From assembly GCF_021155775.2 (NCBI RefSeq), contig NC_060234.1, forward strand, positions 31,865,026-31,929,025: 64,000 bases of DNA, read 5' to 3'. The translations under genes and the position numbers were made by a program. The stretch's first letter is position 1. Each line of letters starts with the position of its first letter. Shown here piece after piece: positions 24,801 to 36,800 of the stretch. The notes under the pieces were generated by a model. It was not told where the DNA came from. It was given only the letters and a program-made list of their open reading frames with translations, and searched no databases. Source of the stretch: Neodiprion pinetum (taxonomy: Eukaryota; Arthropoda; Insecta; Hymenoptera; Diprionidae).

Positions 24801-27800
24801 GACAATATCTGGAGCAGGAGATCTACATAAGAACACACATCACCGATTTTGAATTATAAATGGTGTTGAAATTACAGAAACATATATATATGTATATATA
24901 CATATACATATACATATACATATATAATATAATATTCCAAATTATAAAACGGGTGACATTTAAAAAAAACACAGAGGTGCATGCTTGCAAAAATTTGTTT
25001 CTGTATTTCGTCGGTGTTATGTGCTGCGGACTAGTGTTCTAGAGCAATGAGATGAAAAGTGGATAAATAGAAAAATTCAAGAATGAGGGTAAGGTGAGAA
25101 TAGAGAGAGAGAGAGAGAGAAAGAGAGAGTGGTGTCAACCTCTGTTGCCATGTACGTTGATGTTCTTACCTTGCATTATGGCTACTGGCCGCCGCGCTGC
25201 CGGTATAATTAAATAATTGTTTTTATTCGTGAAATACAGTAAAGTTGATTATGGATATAGCAATACATGTCGGGAATGAAACATATTAGAATGTGTGTGG
25301 CTGGCCAATAAATACCACGCAGTCGGATTGATTATGCATGCCAGTTTTTTTGTGTTTTACGCGAGCTTGAACAAAATTTAATTTATTTCAACATTCTAGT
25401 GCAATCGCAATACACTCAACTGCAGAAATACAATCAAATACAGGAATTAATATTTTTACTTTATTTAGTCATAAAACACAATCACTCCTGAATTTATAGG
25501 TCAATTTGTATCCGGCACAAGGCAACCTTGTATGAAATCAATGTAAGGTTCCTAATCACGTAGTATTTAAGGCATAGTACGATAGTATTTAAACAAGACC
25601 ATTGCTTTTACCAAGTTTGTAAAGTTTCTGACTTCTGTGAGTTTTGATAATGCATTAATAATTGAAATCACCGAATGTATCAACATTTCAATTTGCTTTG
25701 CGTTATGGTCTTTCGAACATTAATTCATTATATGTGATTCGTAATGATGCATTAGCTGAACAGGTCAGACTCACAAGGGGAGTGTCAAACTTGGGAATCA
25801 CAGATTTCCATCACTTTTATATATATTGTAGGGCAGGGTCCCCTCAATAAATATATAAAGCGGCAAGACGCCATTCGTTTTTATTATTGAGAAATTTCAA
25901 CTCAAAGTTCTATATGTAACTTAAGTAGAAGGAACCTTTTTACCGGTTGTAGCAATAGTTCCGTGGCGTAGCGGTAACGCTCTTGCTTACTGAGCGACTT
26001 TATTTTTGATAATATTGATTACTTTGTTATTATAATTATTACAAATCCTATTTTTATCATTTTTTGTATTTTTTCCTAACTTAAAAATAAAAAAATAATT
26101 TATAGAAATATTAATTAATAATTATTTATTTTTGTATTAAATAATTTATAAAAAAAAAAAAAAAGTAACTCTAACGGAACTTGAACAGCCGTTCGGTCCC
26201 TCAGTAAGCAAGAGCGTTACCGCTACGCCACGGAACTATTGCTGCAACCGGTAAAAAGGTTCCTTCTACTTAAGTTACATATAGAACTTTGAGTTGAAAT
26301 TTCTCAATAATAAAAACGAATGGCGTCTTGCCGCTTTATATATTTATTGAGGGGACCCTGCCCTACAATATATATAAAAGTGATGGAAATCTGTGATTCT
26401 CAAGTTTGACACTCCCCTTGTCAGAGTGCTGATTATTAAACATTGAAATTGAATGTAATTGAACATTATTCCACAAAAATTATTGCTGGTAAGCAGCCGT
26501 TTAAAGATCACTTTAATTCTACTTAATAATTTGCAAAACTTGTACTACAAGCATAAATTGCAGATTCAATGTTAATATACAACAAAATTTGAAATTAGCG
26601 TGAAAACCATTAGATTTTAAAACTTTACACACTGGTTACTTAATAATAAATGATTGTATATGATATGAGTGTACGAGAGAAAAAAATGCAACGAATTAGA
26701 TTTTATGAAATAATAAAATGAAAATAATAATGATTATAAACAAGAGAATGTGTGCAATGTACACGATACAGGTATATATGGATATAGCCATTTAGATTAA
26801 TGTGATGTACGCACAATGTCATACAATTACATGTACACAACGTGAATATAGGCATAATTAAGGCTTGTGATTTAGTTACTTATCAAGCACTAGAGAACTG
26901 CGACTGTGCCTCCTAATGGAAATGCGCCATGAGCGACGACGCCTAAGTTTGCCAAGTGAATAGGTCCTCATGAGGCATGCACTGCTCGAGCAAAAGTAAC
27001 GTTGGGGAAATGAACTAATAAATAAAATTGTTGGAAATAAAAATAAACAATAACACCTTTCAAATCATTTTCTGCATTGATGGGTCAAAAGAAGGTATGT
27101 TCAGTTTTTTCGATGATTAAAAATATATAAAATGTTCAAATCCTATTGAAGGTGATGTCTTTTAGAAAATATTCCAGAATATAATAATATTACAATGCTA
27201 CCATGCAGTGTGAAATTTAAACCGAATGTTACTGATTAATTGACTGCACTACATGTTAATATAGTAAGAAATCGCATGATTTACGCATTTACATGATAAG
27301 ACTCTGTGAATGCACCTGACTGAATGTTCATTACGTTTTAACGAATCGATACGGGTTTGAATATAATACAAATAATGTAAAAATGAGCATTTTTAATAAA
27401 AAAAATCAGCATAAAGTATCTGCTAGTTTATTGTGTAATATGAGTGCAAAGGTTGGAACATCATTTATGACACCATAAAATTTTCGTAACTGTCAAGATA
27501 CTGCGATAATGATAAGAAGAGAAATAAATAAAATTTTTTGTGCATGTACAAACGACATAGTACGTGTATGGGGCAACGTACGAGTACAGCAATGTTTATT
27601 AACAGCGAAAAAATATGCACTGAATCCCTTACAATTAGTCGCTAAACGTGCGAATTTAGTTCGTGCAGCGAGTACAAAAAAACGCCAAAAAAACTTTTAA
27701 TAAATACAAGTGACATGACCAAATATCACCATCAAAAGCTGGTAGTATTAAGCGGCAAAGTATTTTCACTCGTCAGTCGACTCTGCTGCTCTCGTACACG

Positions 27801-30800
27801 AACACTATGTATTTGAAGCTCTGTGCATGAGGATAGGTAGAGCACTAAATTTCAATGCTTGTTATGAATCGTAATTTTATCGTTCGATTAGAACTTTTTT
27901 ACAATGCGTATCTTTGGAACAATTATCAGTAACATTGGTGAATTTAGAAGTGCCTTTGTTCAACGCTTCGCATCTTTAGTGATTGACCAGATAACTATGA
28001 ATGTCGTTGTCCCGAAAAAAATGGAATTCTGCACACAAAAGTTGATATTTTTATGTTCAAGTTATTGAAGTACAATTCCAGTTATTAAACTCAGTTTGTG
28101 GTTGAACGACTAGATATTGAGAATTGGAGAAGATGTGATGTTATATGTCATAATGAATTTTAAATCTTTTTTGACACATGTACAAACCTGTATGCAATTT
28201 ATAAAATACTCCAAAGATATTACAATTTACGGGATTCTAAAGTGAGATTGTTTGAGTTAGTTTGCGTACAAAAAATCATGTACAATAAAGCACTTATGAG
28301 GAAGAGGATAGGTGGTATAGAAAACTGTTCAGTAATAAGTAAACTGAAAAAAAAAAAAAAATGGCCAAATAAAAAGAAATATACCAAGCCAACGTAAAGT
28401 ATTAAGAGAAAAAAAAGAGAGAAAGAAGAGAAATAAATTTACAAAATAAGAAGATAATAATATAACGGAATAACTAACGATTCTAAAAGTTTCAGTTTTT
28501 CTATATATTTGCCACAGCTTGATCTGATAAAATTCTGACGAAATATTAGCAGACCGATGAAAGACTATGTAAGTACGTAATCGTATGCCAAAGAGCGACT
28601 TGTAGGTGAAATAGCACTTACTTGGCAAAGCCGATAAAATCTTCGTGGTTCGTGTTCATGTATGCCAGTTCACAATCAACCAAGAGTATCAACTGGTCTT
28701 TACAAAGCTGCTCTCGCTGCCTTACATGAGTGGTTATAATACGTTCAGTTTCCTCTCGAAGTCTGGGATAACGAGCCATCTGTAATTTAAAAAAGAAACG
28801 GATCAAAAAGTGGATAATATTTTATAATTTAATTTCTATTAATTATAATTTTTAATAATTTAAAATTTGTATTAATACATTCATCTTTCATTGTCAGTTT
28901 ATGAAAACACAAATAGCAGCCACACGCAACAGCAATCAAGTTTTCAATTCGATAATCAAAACTTGCAATTTATTCTCTTCGATAGTAATTATGAATTTCG
29001 GTATACTAACCCTGTCAGTGCAAATACGCACAACATTGCTAAGTTCTTGTACAACCAAATCGACACACTTGAGGCTGGGCTCCTTCAGCCTGTTAATTTG
29101 TTTTTTGACGATGGCTTCAAAGGCCATATCGGGAGTGAACAGACCAACTCTGATTCCTAAAAAAAAGCATAAACAATTCGTATGATTTAAGCTTTATACA
29201 TAATACTAGGGTCACCGGATTAGCAACGTATTTTTATCATGATTTTAGAATAAGTGATTAAGAAAAATATTTCTGGAATACTAACCGTGAATATTTCTAA
29301 TTGCAAAAGCAATTTCTCGCCTTAGTTCCTTTTCGTCAAATTCCATTTTAACTATTTCAAATGGGAAACGTTCATGGAAGATTCTGTTTATTTTCGCACC
29401 ACCACTTAATTCATTGGTATTGATTTGTGCTGAACCAGAACCCTCGATGGTCCTCTCAAAATCTGACTGCAGTTGTTGAATCATTCTAGAAAATCAAATG
29501 ACTCAATGCAATTTATAACAATTTACAAACGTAATTATGTACATCTGAAGAGAGAAGATGATGTTTTAAAGATAGGAATATCTCACAAGATTTACCATAT
29601 AAGACTTGCAATAACTGCAATAACCAGCGAGGTAGGTATAATTCGAAGGAAGCAAGAATAAATATTTGTTAATTTTTTATCTAACTCTATTTTCGATATT
29701 ATGGCAGCTAGAATTGACATTACTTATTCCACATAATAGTCTGTACATAAAGCTTTTTTTCAAAATGAAGTTAATTGTTAAATGTAAGTTATTTACTTCT
29801 ATGTTAGGAATTAAAAATCAATGAATTTCAGAATGCCTTGGTAATGTAGGCAAAAAATGTTCACTACTCAAACATTGCAAGTCTCATGCTTCGTTATAAA
29901 CGCAATCACTGCAAGTATTTTGCTTTGTTAGAATTCTACAATTATCAGCGTACTAATAATAATTGGCGAAAACCGTAATGGGGGAAAAAAAAATAAATAC
30001 TCGAGATACATACATAAACGTTTGTATTGATCTGTAAAAAAAAAAGAGAAATATGTGTCTAAAAACCAAGACTGTTCATCCATCAAATATTATTTTCTAA
30101 CCACGTAAGTAGCCACCGACAAATGAAATGATTACGTCAATCCTATTCAACTCTGTTAAATTTGGACTTGAATTTTGCATTTAACTGATTCAGACATGAC
30201 GGATATGTTTTTATCAATTCTAATCCATTTATACGGGCATAATATTAGTAGCACTAGCAGAATATCCCACTAACGTAACAAATCAAATGCAGTTTTTGAA
30301 ATAACTCAAATTTCAATGGAATTTAATTGCAGTGTATTTCGTTTCCAAATATATTTCCGTGTGAATTTCGTTACTTAAATTGAATTTAGTGAATAAAACA
30401 CTCACTGAAGCATTGCCTTCGTCTTTATAGCTGGATCATCCGGTCTGAAGTGCTTGTATTGATCCACATCTTTTTCCAAAGTAAGTAATTGCTTCTGCAA
30501 TCTATCTCGCAGCGCTGGTAATGTGTCTCTTATATGGTTCGTCAGCTGTTGGTTAAGAACTCTCTGCAAGTACGGTGTTCCAAGTCTGTCTGCCAAGTGT
30601 CGATAAGACGGATGGCTACGCATAGTAAACGATAGGTCAATTCATTTTCAAAATTAGGATGAACAGGATGATGTAAATGCTGTGGTATTGAATATGAATA
30701 TTTTTATGCAAATAGAAAAATTCGATTTGTCTCTTTTAACTTCGTACTTTCTAATCTATTGAATTTTTCAGTGTTTAGATTTGGCAATGAATACTATACA

Positions 30801-33800
30801 ATTTTCGGAGTAATTTTTTTTTTTCTTAATCTCGGTTTCGTTGAAGAAATGTAGCTATTGTGTGCCTACCTCAATATTTTTTATGATTGTTGAGCATTTT
30901 TAGATAGAGTTTGAAGAATTTTTTTTGAAGATCAGGTTCTGAGATATTCAGTCTGAATAGAAAGAATGAATTTTTTAAATTTCCTAATACATGTTTTACT
31001 GAAACTTTGCTTACCTGAGAAAGAACTTTCTTTCGGCAGCCAAAGCATTTTTGATATCTTTACGACCCTCGATATCTTTTTGACTCCTATTAACGACACC
31101 GATATATCCTCGTCGAAGTGGTAGTAACTTATTTTCCAAAATATCTCTTGCATCGGTACCTTCGTCCATAAGATCGAGCTTTGTAATAACACCAATTGTG
31201 CGCACACCTTGGTGGAAAAGAGAAATACCAAGAGATTATACAACATGATACACTGTATTTAACCGATCAACAAAGATTATTCATTATTCTCTGGACATTA
31301 AAGCTTTGTTGTCAAATTCAAGATGGTAGTGAAACTCATTAACAACAATCATCCAATAATATGAATATAAACGCCAGCAGCAATAGAATCACCAATAGCA
31401 GAATTAAAATTTCATTGTCACATGAATATCACTCACCCTGCGGATCCACTTCCTTGGCCAACTTGAGTGCATCACTGTTTGCCAAATCAGTGTTAGCCGG
31501 TGTTACAGCTAATATAAGACAATTGTCCCTTTTGATGAACTGAAATATCATGCCCTTTATCTGAGCTTCGATATCTACTGGTTGATCTCCGATCGGTACT
31601 TTGGTGAGACCAGGCAAATCGATCAGAGTTAAATTTAGGACTGTAAAAATAAAAAATATGCTTCAATTTTAATCTGTTAGTTCTTTATCAAATCTTCAAA
31701 TATTAGCATCTACCAGTTTTGCATACTTATATAAAATCTTTGTGTGAGTTATCTTATGTTAGGTTGAGCCCATCATGTAATTAGAAGAGGAAGAAAAGGT
31801 GACTTAAAAGATATTCTCCACATGCAATATCCTATTACTCCCCATTCTAGAGATTAACAATTAGATAGAAACATGGTGTTCACTTATACATGATTCATTT
31901 TAAAATAAGTCATGTAGCTGAAAATAGGTTGAATCAATATTAGCTAACTACACCAATATAGCAGGTTCTTATTTAAATCTCTTTTGAACCAAGTACTTCT
32001 ACTGCATGAATATGGAAAATTTGATGATTAAGATTGTTTCATTTTACAATAAGTAAATAATTACAGATAAGGTTTTAAGCACTCAGCACTATTCTGTATT
32101 TAATGCATATGTTTTGAAATTTAAACAACTTATTAACGCATATTGACAATTGAATGTTTGGTAGTTTGGTGTGCCTTGAATGCATCGGCTGTTTATTTGC
32201 TGCCGTTTTGATAAGGCAATGCGCAACTGGTTGTTGAGCTTATCGCAAATTTTATAGTACACGATTATCCTCAACAATCATAGCAGATTCTCTGTTAAAC
32301 GTTAATTTTAAGTTAAAAATGATAAATCTTTATTACGTATACATGCAGATATTTGAGCGTTATCAAATCAAAGAATCAACCGCCACTGTTACTTCTCATA
32401 AACAAAGTAGTTAGAATGGATAAATCAGAAGGTACACAATAAGAAAATTAAACAGTTTAAAACATGACGAAAGATGTTTACAATTCGCAAAGTTAAAAAT
32501 ATCACAGACAGATCCCAAAAATACATACCATTCGGCGAATATACTCTGAGGTTAATTGGTATGTTTGAAATTCCTTTGTTGCTCCCTGTAACTCTATCTG
32601 TCTCTGCTTCGATTTCTCTACGCACTTCATCAAAATCCACAAATTTTTTACCCTTACAATGAAGGAACTCGGCATGTTCTGAAACAAAAAAAATCACAAA
32701 CTATTTAACACCGTATCTTTCAGTTTCATTGTACAACGAACAATGAATAAGAACAGTTGTAGTTCCCACATGAAAGAAAAAAATCACTAATACGTATAAC
32801 GATATTGTTCATCAGCATTTTCGACCAAATACCACGTGGATTTGTAGGTTCATTTTCATACTTAACTCCAAGATGAGTATTATCTGAATTTTTAAACGGT
32901 TAGTGACAAATATCAGAGGCAACACAAAGAAAGACATTTTTTGTTGAAAAATGGTTGCGTTACATTCCTATGAGGTTGAATATAATGATGCACTTTCACA
33001 AAAAAATCGTTATTCCATTAGTTTACAACCGTCTGAAATTCATCATTCTATAATACCTTAATACAACGTACTCATATTTTGAAAACTCAACTCTTTCAAA
33101 GGCATTCCTGAGTTGTAAGTTAGTTATTTTTTAATAATGTTTGATTATATTAATGTCACTGACTTTATCTTGGCAAATTTATTTCAAAAGATTTGTTTTA
33201 CCAGCATAAAGTAGAAGCATTTATAAATTTTTATGAAATTTAGTATCGCATCATTTCACATGAATATTACGAAATATTTCTAGTTTATTCCATTTAGTAA
33301 ACAAGAAGCACGTTGCAACTTGTTAAAACTTTCAGGGTGAGTCAGCAGAGTTTTATGTATCGATTAAAATATCGGAACACCTAGTTTTGTGTTTATCAGT
33401 TTCCACTTGAATATCAGTTGCAAAAAATGTAATACCAGATGAAATTTTTACAAAAGTATCTGGAACATGAAAAATTGAATTTATCAACACTTTTAAACAT
33501 TTGACAATGCTATGCACAAATTCGTGCTTGTAATGCTATAATTTTTAATATTTGTATTTTCTCGAATTAGACCGTTAAGTGATTATATACCAAGTGAATT
33601 AACATCAAGGTAGTATAAAGGTAATGTGCCTGAAGTGCGAAAGAGAAACTTTGGAATGCAAATGCATGCAATATTTATGATACAAGTTCTTTTGATAAAA
33701 ATCTCTACAGATTACATAATAAAAATTATCAATTCTGTCTGAATAAACCAGAAACAAAATGTCGTACCCAGTGACGATATTTTACAAACTAACCAGTATA

Positions 33801-36800
33801 GATATAATTTCGTTTACATTTTCCTTCAACTGAAAGTACCGAAGATCAAGCACATAAAAGCCGAGTGAAGGAGATAACTTTTACATTATAAACCTAAGTT
33901 GCGAAGCCTATCTGCAGCTGCCAACTCGCTACCATATGCATGTGAAGAGATAACATTGACAGGATGTTCCACAACTAAAAGCACGCCCAATACGTATTCA
34001 ACAATGAACACATAGACTGAATTGTTGAAGAAAATTTGAGCGATCCACAGTAGTATTTGTAATGCTACATCTCACGGAAGGTATATCTTTTTTCATAAAA
34101 AAAATCCGCCATTTACCACACTATCTTTTAAATCGTGATCAATTTTTGTAGCTGCTCAGAGTTTTAGTAAAATTTGGGTATGTGAGTATATGCGGTAAGG
34201 CTCAAACTAGTCAGACTGCAGACTCGTTGGACCTTGCGTCCTCATCGGCACCCACTGATTGTGATAAGGAGATGAGAAGGTTTATGACTATTGAAATATT
34301 AAGAAAAAAGAGTCCTTTGATTTAGTGAATTTTTGCGGAGAACAATAGCCTTTTTCTTTATCTTTATCATTGACCATGGCAACATATATAACTTGCTTTA
34401 TTATCTTCGATTCCAAGCATATCCTAATGACAAATGATTTGTATAATGATACGTATATGTAATGTAAAAAAAATTAAATTGAGTTCCCTTTTCGCAAGTG
34501 ACATCTAATAATCGTCTAATCGAATTATAGCTCTGTTCCACAGTGTGAAATAATTCTGTGTCATTCTATCTACGATCTCGGATGCTAAACAATATCAAAT
34601 ATTAGCCGAAAACATTCAACAATCAAACAAATCAAATATTTAGTTAAATTATATTTTTATCTTCATTCCCACTGTTTTACAGATTTGTGCAAGTTGTTAA
34701 TTTTTAATATATATATATGCATAGATTAATTATGTAGATTTTTTCTGGCAATTATAATGGTATAGAATAATGGAAAATCTAACAAGCCATTGTGCAATCC
34801 AAGTAAGCGTCTTAGGCAGAAGTAAGTAGATGGCTGAAGGCAGAATTGTGATATAAACACAAGCCTTGTATGCAGTGTTAATAGCTCATGTTACATAAAC
34901 AAAGACAACAGTAGCTCAGGAATGTCATAATTGGACATAATAAAGAGAATTTTGCAATGCTGTATAATTTAATTTTCAATATCGATGACTCGAAAGCTAT
35001 CATTTATTAAATCAAAGTTCAAACTGATACTATATTCTAATGACTAGCTGTTGGTTTGGCCATGCATATCAGCCGGAGCTGAGTAAAAGAGGAGAGTGGG
35101 AGGAAAGGGGATGAGAATCAATACTGGGCCTACACTTCCCTCATGTAGCTATGCTCATCACTTTTTGGTAACAATTTTTTTTCTCTACAATCAAGACAAG
35201 AATACTGCAGCACGAATTGCTCATGGATCCTTGATGAAAAGAACAATATTTCTCAAAAATGTGAACTATTCGTAATTACATGAAAAAAAAGTAGAGCAAT
35301 CGAATCAAAATACAATGCATCGTTCTGCATTTACAAGTTTCCTAGTATGAATAGTATTCGGTTTTTGGAAGAAAACGAGATAATGAACCAACAAATGTTG
35401 ATGATTTATAACCAGATGTTAAGTAAAAAATTGAACTTACCAGTAGAGCTATTGATCAGCTGGAGAATAAGTGGTCTTCTTGTTACAATGCCTGATCCTC
35501 TTGGCAAGAAATCTCTGTGAAAAAAACATATACGTTAACATATGATTGCTAAGATCAATACATTAAAGGTAATTTTATTGCAGAATTTTATTCTTAAAAA
35601 ACGCTCCGCAGGCTTATTCTCTATCTTTGAAGTGACGCATACCCACAGAAATATTTGCGGTTCGATCGGAAAGAGCTAATGGGTAGTTTGATTCTTGTGG
35701 ACATTTATAGCTGTACAATAACGTTATTCGTATTTTGAAATTTCGACGTTGTTTATGTATTGTCATGACAGATTTGAACACACAGGTAACAGATAGGCAC
35801 GATTCCCTATTTTTTTAGTTATTTTAGCTGCAATTATTTTGTCGGGATGAATTCTGCGATTACGTAGCTGCAAGGTTGGAGAATAAGCCCCCAGGTCTTT
35901 AGGTAAAATAAAATTCTTTTTTTATGGTTAGATTAAAACTTAGTTCAGAGTTCTGGTTTGATGAATTATATCTTGACAAAGGATTCTTTGTGGTGGCAAA
36001 AACAATTCGAGTTGACTGTAACATGTGCGTGTGCTTAGAAGAGACAAGTGAATCCTCTTGTTTACTCACGCAGTATGAATCATTGGGCTAACTGCTGTGA
36101 CATTCTTTGCTAAATGAATGAAAATTGCATTTAGCAAAGTTCACGGTAGCTGCAATTGTGTTTTAATTTTGTATGCAGAGATGAACAATAACACGAGGCT
36201 CAAATATTTTCAAAAAGCACTTCGTAACGGGAAATACTTGTGTTACAGCTTCTTTATACAATTACTCTAAAGTAGAGTGATAATTCTTCACCAATAACAA
36301 AATTTCTACAGAAATTTGGGTGAAAGAAGCATTTGGCAATCTTAAATTTTGGAAAATATTGAAATATGACGCTGTATTGATCTGTTAGGAAAATTGCAAA
36401 TGCCAATATAGGGTGATTCTTTATCTGGGCTCGTATCAGTCTTATTTATTTACTGTGGAAATAATTATTCTTCACAAAGCACAATTTGTTTCAATAAGCG
36501 TTTATGTATGAATCGTTAACGAAAGACTGATTAGAAAATCGATATTCAATAAAGTAATTCTACATTACAAAAAACAACTGTATAGTTTGAAATACACAAT
36601 CAAGCAAAGTAGAAACTACTTCGAAGTTATCATTGATTCATGACTCCACTTACGAAGACACCTTTGTTTGAGAATGATCCAATTTTTATTGAATTTATGC
36701 TACATCGACAAATCTTTAATCAGAAAGACAATTGACTAGCAAAAAATTTCAAGAAATCTTATGGCATGGATAATATATCGTGGAAAATCGTAAAAATTGT

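Larger units (their letters stand above)
22271..28621 (-). other. Large dynamin intron before the PH-domain exon
   Basis: This 6.35-kb intron separates the end of the stalk-coding part (GFA) from the PH exon. It contains the candidate 27-nt cassette exon at 25170-25196, a 649-bp foldback element at 25773-26421, a CATATA-type repeat at 24881-24935 and a (GA)n tract at 25102-25129. The plus-strand frame at 27509-27700 has no family resemblance. The remainder is AT-rich with nothing I can name. Confidence 0.8.

Noticed and set aside
25761..25775. Target-site duplication of the foldback element (GTCAGACT against GTCAGAGT at the right end)
   Set aside because: The two strings are not at equal distance from the arm ends and differ by one base, so a duplication cannot be claimed.
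26166..26234. A functional tRNA gene in the right arm of the foldback element
   Set aside because: Box A and a box-B-like sequence are present, but the 5' acceptor-stem sequence has no complement at the 3' end and the anticodon arm does not fold, so it is only tRNA-like.
27509..27700. 63-residue plus-strand frame in dynamin intron 9
   Set aside because: Basic composition without family resemblance or splice context. Intronic and antisense; chance frame.
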